DNA of 64,000 bases from Lachnospiraceae bacterium AM93-12TA (GCA_027698105.1 JAQERH010000011.1:1-64000); one strand, 5' to 3'; shown: positions 52,303 to 60,779, counted from the first letter of the stretch. The notes: generated by a model not told the origin, from the letters alone. Made by a program: numbers and translations.

Positions 52303-52560
52303 ATGGCAAACAATAAAATCGACCGTATCAATAAGGAAATCGCAAAGACCCGCGAGAAAATCACAGAGTATCAGAACAAGTTAAAAGGACTGGAAGCGCA
52401 GAAAACCGAAGCGGAAAACCTTGAAATCGTGCAGCTTGTACGAGCTATGCGTCTGACCCCGCAGGAACTTAACGCTATGCTGTCCGGCGGTGGTATTCCC
52501 GGCATGACTGCCGCACCCGCAGAAGAAAACGAACAGGAGGAAAATGCAGATGAAGAATAA
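52303..52560 (+). CDS. DUF4315-family conjugation protein
   Basis: The 85-residue protein (MANNKIDRINKEIAKTREKI) is a coiled coil followed by the segment LVRAMRLTPQELNAMLSGG, typical of DUF4315 proteins, and an acidic tail. It always sits in this place of the conjugation operon, between the CHAP protein and the DUF4366 protein. The start of the latter lies within its 3' end. Its role in transfer is not known. Confidence 0.85.
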   Translation: MANNKIDRINKEIAKTREKITEYQNKLKGLEAQKTEAENLEIVQLVRAMRLTPQELNAMLSGGGIPGMTAAPAEENEQEENADEE

Positions 52561-53278
52561 ACTGAAAAAGACCATGACTGCCCTTTGTGCCGCCCTTATC
52601 CTTATGGGCGGTTTTTCTGTCCCTGCCTATGCACAGGGCGCAGCCACAGAGCCGCCCGCCGGGGACGCGACTAATGACAGCGGCGTGATTGTGGAGGAAA
52701 AAGAGGAAACGCCGCCCCTTACCCCAAAGGGAAACGCAACACTGGTTGACGATTACGGCGGCAATAAGCAGCTTATCACTGTTACCACCAAAGGCGGCAA
52801 CTATTTCTATATCCTCATTGACCGCGCCGCCGAGGGCGAACAGACCGTACATTTCCTAAATCAAGTAGACGAAGCCGACCTTATGGCACTGACCGAAAAC
52901 GGCGAAGCTGCCAAAAAGCCGGAAATCTGTAACTGTACGGAAAAATGCGAAGCCGGAAAGGTAAACACGTCCTGCCCGGTATGTGTTACCAGTATGACAG
53001 GCTGCACAGGCAAAGAACCCACCCCAACACCAACGGAGCAGCCGGAAGAACCGAAAGAAAAAGGCGGCAATCCCGGTGTGGTGCTTGCCTTAGTCCTTTT
53101 TGCCCTGCTTGGTGGTGGCGCAGCGTTCTACTACTTTAAGTTTCTAAAGCCGAAGCAGAATGTAAAGGGCGATACCGACCTTGAAGATTTTGAATTTGAG
53201 GACTACGACGAGGACGAGCCGGAAGCAGATACCGGGGAAACTCCCGAAGATGAAGAAACGGAGGAAGAAACCCTATGA
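52550..53278 (+). CDS. DUF4366-family secreted/membrane conjugation protein
   Basis: The 242-residue protein starts at ATG 52550 (AGGAGG spacing 9). A signal peptide (MKNKLKKTMTALCAALILMGG to AYA) is followed by an extracellular domain with NKQLITVTTKGGNYFYILID and a Cys cluster (CNCTEKCEAGKVNTSCPVC), a Pro/Thr-rich stretch, a TM helix (VVLALVLFALLGGGAAFYYF) and a very acidic tail. It is a type I membrane protein of the conjugation apparatus; function unknown. It overlaps the next gene by 4 bases. Confidence 0.85.
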   Translation: MKNKLKKTMTALCAALILMGGFSVPAYAQGAATEPPAGDATNDSGVIVEEKEETPPLTPKGNATLVDDYGGNKQLITVTTKGGNYFYILIDRAAEGEQTVHFLNQVDEADLMALTENGEAAKKPEICNCTEKCEAGKVNTSCPVCVTSMTGCTGKEPTPTPTEQPEEPKEKGGNPGVVLALVLFALLGGGAAFYYFKFLKPKQNVKGDTDLEDFEFEDYDEDEPEADTGETPEDEETEEETL

Positions 53279-53463
53279 CCCTGTTTACCGACAATCCCTT
53301 TGAAAAGATGATGATACAGAAACCGGACGGGCGGCGTGATAATGCGCCGCCTGTTCCTTATCCCCCGGCTTGCGCTTCCTGTCCTTACAAGGGACAGTCC
53401 CCTTGTGTGGGGTACTGTCTGAAACAGGTACAGGAGAAAAAGAAAATCGAGCCGGAACGCTGA
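53275..53463 (+). CDS. Small Cys-rich conjugation ORF
   Basis: The 62-residue protein has a Cys cluster (CASCPYKGQSPCVGYC) that may bind zinc and a basic C-terminus. It overlaps the DUF4366 stop (ATGA) and precedes topoisomerase by 16 bases. I know no function for it. Confidence 0.65.
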   Translation: MTLFTDNPFEKMMIQKPDGRRDNAPPVPYPPACASCPYKGQSPCVGYCLKQVQEKKKIEPER

Positions 53464-53479
53464 AAGGAGGAACTTATAT

Positions 53480-55570
53480 TTGATTTTAGTTATCGCAGAA
53501 AAGCCCAGTGTGGCGCAGACAATCGCTGCCGTACTTGGGGCAAAGAAAAAGAAAGACGGATTTCTCACAGGAAGCGGCTATATCGTTTCTTGGTGCGTGG
53601 GACATTTGGTAGGGCTTGCGGAAGCTGCCGCCTACGGGGAACAATATAAAAAGTGGAGCTATGACAGCTTACCGATTTTGCCGCAGGAATGGAAATACAC
53701 CGTTTCCGCTGACAAGGAAAAGCAATTCAAAACCTTAAAGGAGCTTATGCACCGGGCAGACGTTTCCGAAGTCGTCAATGCCTGCGACGCAGGGCGCGAG
53801 GGAGAACTCATTTTCCGTTTTGTCTATGAAATGGCAGGCTGCAAGAAACCTATGCGCCGCCTTTGGATTTCTTCTATGGAGGACAGTGCAATCAAAGAGG
53901 GCTTTTCCCGTCTGAAGAACGGCGAGGAATATGACGCGCTCTTTGCTTCCGCATTATGCAGGGCAAAGGCTGACTGGTTAATTGGTATCAATGCCACCCG
54001 CCTTTTCTCTGTCCTTTACAATCATACCTTGAACGTGGGGCGCGTACAGACCCCGACCTTAAAAATGCTTGTTGACCGGGACGCAGCGATTACCACATTT
54101 AAGAAAGAAAAATACTACCATGTACGCCTTGTCTTATCCGACGTGGAAGCTGCAAGTGAAAAACTGTCTGACCGTTCCGAAGCTGACAGGCTGAAAGCTG
54201 CTTGCGAAGCGTCGCGGGCAGCCTGCACTTCCCTTGTGAAAGAGAAAAAGACCGCAGCCCCGCCGAAGCTCTTTGACCTTACTTCTTTACAGAGGGAAGC
54301 AAACCGCCTGTTCGGTTATACTGCAAAGCAGACCCTTGACCTTGCACAAGCCCTGTATGAAAAAAGACTTCTTACTTATCCGAGAACAGACAGCAGCTAT
54401 CTGACTGACGACATGGGCAACACAGCGGCGGGCATTATCAAGCTGCTTTGTGGGAAATTTCCTTTTATGGCGGGAAAAGACTTCACGCCGGAGCTTGGAA
54501 AGGTGCTGAACAGTAAAAAGGTATCAGACCACCATGCTATTATCCCGACTATGGAGCTTGCAAAGACCGACCTTGCCGCGCTGCCAGAAAGCGAAAGGAA
54601 TATCCTTACCCTTGCCGGGGCGCGTCTACTCATGGCGACCGCAGCACCGCATACCTTTGAAGCAGTTACGGCAGTTTTTGAGTGTGCCGGACAGTCCTTT
54701 ACCGCAAGGGGAAAAACTGTATTGTCCGACGGGTGGAAAGAGATTGACCGAAAATACAGGACAGCCTTAAAGAACAAGCCCGAAACGGACGACGCAGACA
54801 GCGACACAGAAAAGACCCTACCGCCGTTTACCGAGGGACAGACCTTTGAAAATCCAGCGGCAACGGTAACGGAGCATGACACAACACCGCCAAAACCTCA
54901 CAACGAAGCGTCGCTGCTCTCTGCTATGGAGCGCGCCGGAAGTGAGGACACCGACCCGGACGCAGAACGCAAAGGGCTTGGAACTCCCGCCACCCGCGCC
55001 GCCGTCATTGAAAAACTGGTAAAGGGCGGCTTTGTGGAGCGAAAAGGCAAGCAGCTACTTCCCACAAAGGACGGTATCAACCTTGTGTGCGTCCTGCCGG
55101 ACACCTTGACAAGCCCGCAGCTTACCGCAGAATGGGAAAACAATCTGACGCAGATTGCAAAAGACAAGGCAGACCCCGCCGCATTTATGGAGGGTATCGA
55201 GGATATGGCGCGGGAACTGGTAAAGACCTATCCGTTTCTTTCTGATGATAAAGCGCAGATGTTCAAGCCGGAACGGGAAGCGTTGGGAAGCTGCCCCCGC
55301 TGCGGTTCTCCTGTCTATGAGGGAAAGAAAAACTACTATTGCAGCAATAAAGAATGTATCTTTACCATGTGGAAAAATGACCGTTTCTTTGAAGAACGAA
55401 AAGTAACCTTTACCCCCAAAATTGCCGCTGCACTCTTACAATCCGGCAAGGTAAATGTGAAAAAGCTCTATTCCCCAAAGACGGGCAAAACCTACGACGG
55501 AACTATCGTATTGGCTGATACGGGCGGGAAATATGTCAACTACCGGGTGGAACTTCCAAAGAAAAAATAA
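53480..55570 (+). CDS. topB: DNA topoisomerase III (type IA), conjugative element copy
   Basis: The 696-residue enzyme starts at TTG after AAAGGAGG. It has the Toprim domain (ILVIAEKPSVAQTIAAVLG, NACDAGREGELIFRFVYE), the core with the active-site Tyr in RLLTYPRTDSSYLTDDM, VSDHHAIIPT, GLGTPATRAAVIEKLVKGG, and a C-terminal zinc ribbon (CPRCGSPVYEGKKNYYCSN). Topoisomerases of this group are standard members of Firmicute conjugative elements and relieve strain during transfer replication. It is the last gene before the 34-bp repeat. Confidence 0.95.
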   Translation: MILVIAEKPSVAQTIAAVLGAKKKKDGFLTGSGYIVSWCVGHLVGLAEAAAYGEQYKKWSYDSLPILPQEWKYTVSADKEKQFKTLKELMHRADVSEVVNACDAGREGELIFRFVYEMAGCKKPMRRLWISSMEDSAIKEGFSRLKNGEEYDALFASALCRAKADWLIGINATRLFSVLYNHTLNVGRVQTPTLKMLVDRDAAITTFKKEKYYHVRLVLSDVEAASEKLSDRSEADRLKAACEASRAACTSLVKEKKTAAPPKLFDLTSLQREANRLFGYTAKQTLDLAQALYEKRLLTYPRTDSSYLTDDMGNTAAGIIKLLCGKFPFMAGKDFTPELGKVLNSKKVSDHHAIIPTMELAKTDLAALPESERNILTLAGARLLMATAAPHTFEAVTAVFECAGQSFTARGKTVLSDGWKEIDRKYRTALKNKPETDDADSDTEKTLPPFTEGQTFENPAATVTEHDTTPPKPHNEASLLSAMERAGSEDTDPDAERKGLGTPATRAAVIEKLVKGGFVERKGKQLLPTKDGINLVCVLPDTLTSPQLTAEWENNLTQIAKDKADPAAFMEGIEDMARELVKTYPFLSDDKAQMFKPEREALGSCPRCGSPVYEGKKNYYCSNKECIFTMWKNDRFFEERKVTFTPKIAAALLQSGKVNVKKLYSPKTGKTYDGTIVLADTGGKYVNYRVELPKKK

Positions 55571-55575
55571 CTGAA

Positions 55576-55609
55576 TAGCAAGCATAGGAAGCGGGTACCC
55601 ACTTCCGTA
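55576..55609 (+). repeat. 34-bp inverted repeat, left copy
   Basis: The sequence TAGCAAGCATAGGAAGCG... (55576-55609) is the exact reverse complement of 58448-58481. It contains the near-palindrome GGAAGCGGGTACCCACTTCC. The right copy lies just upstream of mobC, where an oriT would be. Confidence 0.9.
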
Positions 55610-55659
55610 AATCCCCGTTGCGACGCTGACGCGCCGGACGGGGATTTTGCTTGTGTCAC

Positions 55660-55818
55660 AGAAAAAATAAACCCCCTGCTATGCAGGGGGAGGGAAAATC
55701 TTTAGATTAAAGTACTCCTATGCTAGAATAAAAGTAGGTCTGCAAACCACAAATATAAAAGCATAGGAGGTCCAAAATGGACAACAATAGTTTAGCGCAT
55801 ACAAAATGGGAATGCAAG
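55660..55818 (+). mobile_element. IS200/IS605-like left-end remnant
   Basis: A perfect hairpin CCCCCTGC (55672-55679) / GCAGGGGG (55683-55690) is followed by the start of an IS200-type transposase: ATG at 55777 reads MDNNSLAHTKWECK after GCATAGGAGG. The frame then runs into conjugative-element sequence. Only the left end and about 14 codons remain. The joint is at a shared AAATGG-AATGCAAG stretch, which would allow short-homology recombination. Confidence 0.65.
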
Positions 55819-55858
55819 CGGAATTTGCAGAGCTTCCCATTTACGCCGCTGATGAAGT

Positions 55859-56224
55859 ATGAACGGGGTTAAGCGGCTGACGCCGCCCCAGAGCCGGAAA
55901 GTCAACGCCCTTGTGCGCCGGACGTGCTGCAATTATGATAACGGGAACTGTATCTTACTGGACGACGGGGACGAGTGCGTATGTCCGCAGCTCATTTCCT
56001 ATTCGCTTCTCTGCAAGTGGTTCCGGGGTGCGGTGCTTCCCGCCGACAGGCTGCTTTATGCGGAGCTTTACCAGACAGGGGATAAGAAGAAATGTACCGA
56101 GTGCGGCGCGTTCTTTGCGTCAACCTCTAACAGTGTCAAATACTGCCCCGTCTGCCGGAAACGTATCACCCGCAGACAAGCCGCCGAGCGCATGAGGAAA
56201 AGACGCGCCCCTGTTACGCAGTAG
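55859..56224 (+). CDS. Cysteine-rich VLP-domain protein
   Basis: The 121-residue protein has the block LVRRTCCNYDNGNCILLDDG, CVCPQLISYSLLCKWFRGAVLP (the VLP region) and a C-terminal zinc ribbon (CTECGAFFASTSNSVKYCPVCRKR). This matches the cysteine-rich VLP family found in conjugative elements. Its ATG overlaps the stop of a short frame reading MGMQAEFAELPIYAADEV (55807-55863), which is probably the rest of a small upstream partner. Function is unknown. Confidence 0.8.
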   Translation: MNGVKRLTPPQSRKVNALVRRTCCNYDNGNCILLDDGDECVCPQLISYSLLCKWFRGAVLPADRLLYAELYQTGDKKKCTECGAFFASTSNSVKYCPVCRKRITRRQAAERMRKRRAPVTQ

Positions 56225-56351
56225 GCGCAGAAAATCCCTTGATTTACAGGGCTTTCCGGGCGTGAAAACCGGATAGGCGATACTTTATACCTTTACCCCC
56301 GAAAATGGCGTTCTACTGCGTAACATTCACGAAAACAGCACCCATAAAAAG

Positions 56352-56399
56352 ACAGGGCGCGGAAGTCATATACTGGCTTCCGCGTCCTGTTCTTTTTTT
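56352..56399. terminator. Bidirectional terminator between convergent genes
   Basis: ACAGGGCGCGGAAG (56352-56365) pairs with CTTCCGCGTCCTGT (56377-56390), one mismatch, followed by seven T residues. Confidence 0.85.
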
Positions 56400-56401
56400 G
56401 C

Positions 56402-56653
56402 CTATCTGACATTTCCCTTTTCCATTTCTTCAAGCGGGAACTGCGGGAGGGCTTCTATCAGCTTCTTTGTGATAGACTGGCGCATATCTTCGTTGATTTC
56501 CTGTTTCGTGCTTCCGTCCGGCTGTCTGACCGCTACCGTCGATAGCCTGTCTATTTCGTCCTTGTAGCACTCCACGACTTTCTCAACCGCCCATTTCTCC
56601 CCGGCGACGGCGGCGCGTATGGTTTCATATTCCGGCATTTTCTGGTTTTCCAT
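56402..56653 (-). CDS. Helix-turn-helix protein of conjugative element
   Basis: The 83-residue protein (MENQKMPEYETIRAAVAG, then EKWAVEKVVECYKDEIDRLS and DGSTKQEINEDMRQSITKKL) has the pattern of the short HTH proteins of Tn916-like elements. It shares layout with the protein at 61477 (TKGDPDAMKIVLQHFSGYI...DIRERLQAKLMMAV), suggesting both come from the same family of regulatory partners of a sigma-like factor. It is the last gene of a minus-strand mobC-relaxase group. Confidence 0.75.
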   Translation of the reverse strand: MENQKMPEYETIRAAVAGEKWAVEKVVECYKDEIDRLSTVAVRQPDGSTKQEINEDMRQSITKKLIEALPQFPLEEMEKGNVR

Positions 56654-56718
56654 GCTTCAATGCTCCTGTCTGTATTTGATAGCCTTATCATAGCACAGCG
56701 GCGGGGATTTTGCTATCC

Positions 56719-58065
56719 TTATCCGCGCTCTGTTCCCTTTTCCCGTTCCGGCTGCCTGTCTGCTTGTAAAATGCTGTCAATGTTCTGCTTGATAATATCG
56801 TATTCCCGGACTTTCTTTTTCAGCTTCCCATAGTCGGCGTAAAGGGCTTCTTTCTGCGCTTGGAGGGCTTCATATTCCGATTGCAGCGCGGCAAGGTTCG
56901 GGAGTTTTGCAATGCCCGCCGCTTTCAATGACCTTGCGGCGGCTTCATGTAGGATAATCGCCTGTTCCTGTCCGGCGCGGTACTTCTCCCTGTTCCTTGC
57001 CTTGCGGTATGCGTCATAGACGGGCTTTGTCTTTTGGTAGGTGGAAACATTCTTGATAAGTACCGCCATATCCGCAAACCGCTTTTCGGCGTTCTTCAAT
57101 GCGTCTGCCGCCTGTCCGCTTTCCGCTGCCATTTCCTCAATCCGGCTGACTAAATCCGCGTACTGCTCAATCTTATGTTCCGTCAAGAAATTCATTGTTT
57201 TAGCTGCCTGTTTCAGATTGTGGATTTTCGCCCACTGTTCATAGCCCTTACTCTGCGCCGCCTTGATACTGTTCTCAATGTCGATAAGCAGCGACACGCC
57301 GCGCTGCTCTCTGGGAGCTTTCGCCGCCTTTGTCCGTCTGCCCGCTATCCGTTCCCTTATGGCTTCCTCTGTATAGTCTGCGCCGAGGGTTTTAAGGCGG
57401 GTGAAGCGTTCCTGTCCGGGGGCGCGGCATGACACATATTTCCCCGGCTTTATCTCATAGCCCGCCGCCTGTAACCGCGTTAGCAATTCCTCAAAACTGG
57501 AAACTTGGGGGATAAGCGCATCAAGGTTGGTTTTCAGCTTGCCTTTCCAACTTGTACCCGTCTTTTCAGCTTGATATTCCGCATAGCTCTTTCCCTTGCT
57601 GCCCTTGCCGGGAACGACGACGGACAAGCCATTCTCCCGGCACAGCTTGTCGCTCATGTTCCGTATGCCGTAATAGCTCCTTTTGTTGGAATTGTATTTG
57701 TGGTGGTCTACGAAATTTACGGCGCAGAAAATAATGTGATTGTGGACGTGTCCTTTGTCAATGTGCGTCGTGAGTACATATTCATGCTGCCCCTTTGTTA
57801 CCGCGTCGGCAAGCTGCTTTCCGATTTCATGGGCTTTCTGATAATCGACTTCCCCCGGCTCAAAGGACTGTATCAGATGAAAGGCTAAATTGTTCCCCTT
57901 TTGGAGTGCTTGGGACAAGGTATATTCAAATTCAATATCTGCCGTTTCATAGGAGCAGCCGAAAGAGGACACAAGCATTTTTCCGTCCGTCTTGTCCGGG
58001 TTTTCGATATAGTCAAGGGCTTTGCTTAGAGTGCTTTTAATAGGCTTAATCTTTGTAACCGCCAT
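56719..58065 (-). CDS. Relaxase (MOBP-type) of the conjugative element
   Basis: The 448-residue relaxase starts MAVTKIKPIKSTLSKALDYI, a standard opening of the Tn1549-type relaxases, and has AFHLIQSFEPGEVDYQKAHEIG and the metal site HIDKGHVHNHIIFCAVNF (about 99-116), followed by the SYYGIRNMSDKLCRENGLSVV block. The C-terminal half is coiled coil. It overlaps mobC by 40 bases on the minus strand. It is distinct from the element A relaxase. Its candidate oriT is the 34-bp repeat upstream of mobC. Confidence 0.92.
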   Translation of the reverse strand: MAVTKIKPIKSTLSKALDYIENPDKTDGKMLVSSFGCSYETADIEFEYTLSQALQKGNNLAFHLIQSFEPGEVDYQKAHEIGKQLADAVTKGQHEYVLTTHIDKGHVHNHIIFCAVNFVDHHKYNSNKRSYYGIRNMSDKLCRENGLSVVVPGKGSKGKSYAEYQAEKTGTSWKGKLKTNLDALIPQVSSFEELLTRLQAAGYEIKPGKYVSCRAPGQERFTRLKTLGADYTEEAIRERIAGRRTKAAKAPREQRGVSLLIDIENSIKAAQSKGYEQWAKIHNLKQAAKTMNFLTEHKIEQYADLVSRIEEMAAESGQAADALKNAEKRFADMAVLIKNVSTYQKTKPVYDAYRKARNREKYRAGQEQAIILHEAAARSLKAAGIAKLPNLAALQSEYEALQAQKEALYADYGKLKKKVREYDIIKQNIDSILQADRQPEREKGTERG

Positions 58066-58355
58066 ATCTCCGCAAGCACCCCCTTTATTTCCTCTATGTC
58101 CTCTTGGTATGCGTTCCCCGTCGCGTTTACGCGGCGTGCTATCTGGTTGACGTTGACACCGATTTTCTGTATCTCTGCGGTCATTGCCTTTATATCGGCA
58201 TGGTCTATCTGAATGATATACCCGTCAATGGCAATCTTCCGCAGATATGCCGCCATGTTCCGGGTGGGTACGAGCTTCATTTTTTCCAGTATTAAATCCC
58301 GTTCCGCTTCCGTCACTCTGAATTTGATTTGCACCGTCCTTTTGCGTCCGTCCAT
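58026..58355 (-). CDS. mobC: MobC-type relaxosome protein
   Basis: The 109-residue protein starts at the ATG at 58355 (GGAAAGGAG upstream): MDGRKRTVQIKFRVTEAERD, a ribbon-helix-helix-like DNA-binding part, then the MobC block EIQKIGVNVNQIARRVNATG. It works with the adjacent relaxase. The open frame from 58406 adds residues without support. Confidence 0.88.
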   Translation of the reverse strand: MDGRKRTVQIKFRVTEAERDLILEKMKLVPTRNMAAYLRKIAIDGYIIQIDHADIKAMTAEIQKIGVNVNQIARRVNATGNAYQEDIEEIKGVLAEIWRLQRLSLLKAL

Positions 58356-58447
58356 GTGTTCGCTCCTTTCCTTTCCGTTCCGAGGGTTTGGGACACTTCC
58401 CAACAAGCCATTTTCAACCGACGAGCCGCAGCGCGGGAGGGCGAAAA

Positions 58448-58481
58448 TACGGAAGTGGGTACCCGCTTCCTATGCTTGCTA
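58448..58481 (-). repeat. 34-bp inverted repeat, right copy; candidate oriT core
   Basis: This is the exact reverse complement of 55576-55609. Being about 95 bases upstream of the mobC start, in the direction of mobC, it is well placed for the nick region of the relaxase. Identity stops sharply at both edges. Confidence 0.8.
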
Positions 58482-58617
58482 CGAATGTTTTTATCCCTTA
58501 TGCCTTACTACGGAGCTATGCCCGGTTTTGCCAAACTTCCGCAAAAGAAAAACGCTGCAATCCTCAAAAAAAGATTACAACGCTCTCTAAACCTTATTCA
58601 ATTCTGACGGACACTTC

Positions 58618-58971
58618 TTATCTGCCCTCTGTTTCGACTTCCGCTATCTCCTTTGCCGTTGCGCTCACAATCCGTATGCCTGTATCGCTCATACCGTCAA
58701 GAAGCGCGTCAAGCTGCCGCCGCTGCGTGTTCTTCTCTGGCGGCGTTTCCAAAAGAAACTGGTCTACGGATATATTGTAGCGGAGCATAAGCTCAAAGAA
58801 AATCTGTAAACTTGGGTGCTGCCCCTTGTTCTCAATGTTCGCAAGGTAGCGCGGCGAGATAAACATTTCGTCGCTCACTTTCTTGCGGCTCTCCTTGCGC
58901 CCTGTCCGCGCCGCCTTTATCGCTGCCCCAAAAGCCTTGAAATCGTATTTCGGTACTGGTCTTTTTGCCAT
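58618..58971 (-). CDS. XRE-family regulator
   Basis: The 117-residue protein has a helix-turn-helix at about 10-75 (FGAAIKAARTGRKESRKKVSD, ISPRYLANIENKGQHPSLQIFFELM) and a short C-terminal helix region. Regulators of this kind lie at the junction of transfer and cargo modules of Tn1549-like elements and probably control transfer. The gene is divergent from the attenuated resistance-type operon. Confidence 0.85.
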   Translation of the reverse strand: MAKRPVPKYDFKAFGAAIKAARTGRKESRKKVSDEMFISPRYLANIENKGQHPSLQIFFELMLRYNISVDQFLLETPPEKNTQRRQLDALLDGMSDTGIRIVSATAKEIAEVETEGR

Positions 58972-59065
58972 AGTTATTCACCCTGTTACATTTTACTGTT
59001 CCCCTTTCTTCTTGGATATGTCTACACAATTCAATCAGTTAGCCAAAATAATTCATATGTATATG

Positions 59066-59094
59066 TTGACAATTAGCCGCTTTTTTTGTATAGT
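59066..59094 (+). promoter_or_regulatory. Strong promoter of the attenuated operon
   Basis: TTGACA (59066-59071) and TATAGT (59089-59094) have a 17-base spacer: an almost ideal sigma-A promoter. It drives the leader peptide region and the genes beyond the attenuator. Confidence 0.8.
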
Positions 59095-59117
59095 ATTATT
59101 AAAAGGGGGAAATGTTT

Positions 59118-59144
59118 ATGTTACATAGCATGCGTATTCGATAA
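59118..59144 (+). CDS. Leader peptide MLHSMRIR
   Basis: The 8-codon frame (ATG 59118, TAA 59142-59144) follows AAAGGGGGA at ideal spacing. It lies between promoter and attenuator, as do the leader peptides of ribosomal protection genes such as tet(M). Slowed translation here could favour the anti-termination fold. Confidence 0.7.
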   Translation: MLHSMRIR

Positions 59145-59333
59145 GCATTGAAATCAAAAAAGATTTTTCCCATTTTCAATATGGGCTTTTTTGTCATGCT
59201 TATTTTGCGTATGCTATACAACAAAACTAACGATGTATAGACATAGTATAAAAACTATGCCTTAATTTTGTTGTAGTGTTATATGTATAAATGCAGGTCA
59301 ATGCTCATGTTGAGAATTGACCTGTATTTTTTT
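59125..59333 (+). promoter_or_regulatory. Two-stage transcription attenuator
   Basis: An outer stem TAGCATGCG...AAGCAT (59125-59147) can pair with ATGCTTAT...CGTATGCTA (59196-59216). Inside is a terminator hairpin CCCAT (59169-59173)/ATGGG (59181-59185) with a six-T run (59187-59192). A second terminator CAGGTCAAT (59294-59302) / ATTGACCTG (59316-59324) with seven T residues (59327-59333) lies just before the first gene. This is the architecture of drug-inducible attenuation. Confidence 0.75.
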
Positions 59334-59352
59334 GCACAAAAGGAGAAATATT

Positions 59353-59538
59353 ATGCTTGAAAAATATTGGATAAAATGTCCAATTTGTAACGGAAAGACG
59401 AGGGTTCAAGTATTTTATAATACGGTATTAAGAAATTTTCCTCTTTTCTGCCCTAAATGTAAATTAACACATATCATTGATGTTGAAAAATTAGAAATCA
59501 TAATCAAAAACTCTGAAAAACAAAAGGAAGGATATTAA
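59353..59538 (+). CDS. Cysteine-rich KTR-domain protein
   Basis: The 61-residue protein (MLEKYWIKCPICNGKTRVQ, FPLFCPKCKLTHIIDVEKLE) has two CPxC knuckles for one zinc ion and the K-T-R motif that names the family. Members are often found next to antibiotic-resistance genes on Firmicute elements; no activity is known. AGGAGAAAT precedes the start. Its stop lies directly against the ATG of the methyltransferase. Confidence 0.85.
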   Translation: MLEKYWIKCPICNGKTRVQVFYNTVLRNFPLFCPKCKLTHIIDVEKLEIIIKNSEKQKEGY

Positions 59539-60528
59539 ATGAAACACTTACCTAAAAGTACACTTACGGAAATATTGAATGACCCATACGGATTTACTTA
59601 CAAAGAAATGTCGGAAGTAATTGGAGAGGATAAAGCAAGAGCCTTATATGCGGAATTGTATAAACAGCCATTTCACAAAAAAAATCTATCAATATCAACA
59701 AAAAAAGTCTATAAAAGTAGCGATACTGAAAAGTATGTTTATGAATTGAAAGACAACAGGTATATCGAAACGGTTTTTATTAAACGGCGAGATGGTGGGA
59801 CTGTTTGCGTAAGTACGCAAGTTGGTTGTTCTGTTGGCTGTATTTTTTGTGAGTCCGGACGCAATGGTTTCGTTCGTAATCTAACACCATCTGAAATTGT
59901 GCAACAGGTCATATTGATACGTCAAAAAGTAAATCGTATCGTTTTTATGGGAATGGGAGAACCTTTATTCAATTACGACAACTTGATTGCAGCAATCCAT
60001 ATTCTTCGAGATAGAAATGGACTTAACTTTCCAACCGACGGCATTACCGTATCAACAGTTGGTCCAGTTAATCAATTAAAAAAATTGCGCGAAGAACATC
60101 TAAAAATTCAGTTGACAATATCTTTACATGCAGCAACACAGGCTGCGAGAAACTGCATCATTCCTCATATGCACATGTACGCTATTGAAGATGTTGTTAA
60201 GCAAGCATTGTCCTATTCACAAAGGCATAATCGAAAAGTGGTATTTGCGTATTTGCTTTTACCAGGTATAAATGACCGTTCCTCAGATATAAGGCAACTT
60301 GCAAAATGGTTTAAGGGCAAAAATGTTATGATTAACGTGCTGCAATACAACCCGACGAGTAATTCAAAAATTAGAGCACCACAAAAACAAGAAATGGTTG
60401 CGTTCAAACATCAATTAGAGCAAACAGGACTTGAAGTTACCATGAGAGTTTCTCATGGTAGAGAGATTAAAGCAGCTTGTGGACAGTTAGCTAATACATA
60501 TAATAAAGCCAAAAAACAACAAAAATAA
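59539..60528 (+). CDS. RlmN/Cfr-family radical SAM rRNA methyltransferase
   Basis: The 329-residue enzyme has the radical SAM motif CSVGCIFCESG (C-x3-C-x2-C) followed by RNLTPSEIVQQV, then FMGMGEPLFNYDN, STVGPV, LTISLHAATQAARN, LLLPGIND and the C-terminal AACGQL, whose Cys is the methyl-carrying residue in RlmN and Cfr. These enzymes methylate A2503 of 23S rRNA; Cfr (C8) gives resistance to several peptidyl-transferase drugs, RlmN (C2) is housekeeping. Which one this is cannot be decided by eye. The mobile location and attenuator argue for a drug-related role; the CESGRNGF segment is closer to RlmN than to classical Cfr. Confidence 0.85.
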   Translation: MKHLPKSTLTEILNDPYGFTYKEMSEVIGEDKARALYAELYKQPFHKKNLSISTKKVYKSSDTEKYVYELKDNRYIETVFIKRRDGGTVCVSTQVGCSVGCIFCESGRNGFVRNLTPSEIVQQVILIRQKVNRIVFMGMGEPLFNYDNLIAAIHILRDRNGLNFPTDGITVSTVGPVNQLKKLREEHLKIQLTISLHAATQAARNCIIPHMHMYAIEDVVKQALSYSQRHNRKVVFAYLLLPGINDRSSDIRQLAKWFKGKNVMINVLQYNPTSNSKIRAPQKQEMVAFKHQLEQTGLEVTMRVSHGREIKAACGQLANTYNKAKKQQK

Positions 60529-60559
60529 TTTAATTAAAAGAGCCAGACGCACAGACGCA

Positions 60560-60607
60560 GAGCCGATAATATGCAGTTTGAAATACTGCTGTTATCGGCT
60601 CTTTTTT
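60560..60607 (+). terminator. Terminator after the methyltransferase
   Basis: GAGCCGATAA (60560-60569) and TTATCGGCTC (60592-60601) form a perfect stem followed by six T residues. Confidence 0.85.
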
Positions 60608-60779
60608 GATTTAATTTGTGCCCCCAATAACCATATTGGAGCAAAATCAGAACTGTTGCTTGTCGTTCTTTGATTTCCGCAGCAGCTTTGAAAAACCAAA
60701 GCCGCCGTTTCTTTTTATCTTCTAATGAAATGACGCGGTATCACTGTTAAAAGCGGCGGCTAAAAGGAGGTAGCCGCCA

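Noticed and set aside
59539..60528. Definite naming of the methyltransferase as cfr
   Set aside because: The radical SAM segment CESGRNGF is closer to RlmN than to known Cfr; only a phylogeny or a resistance test can decide.
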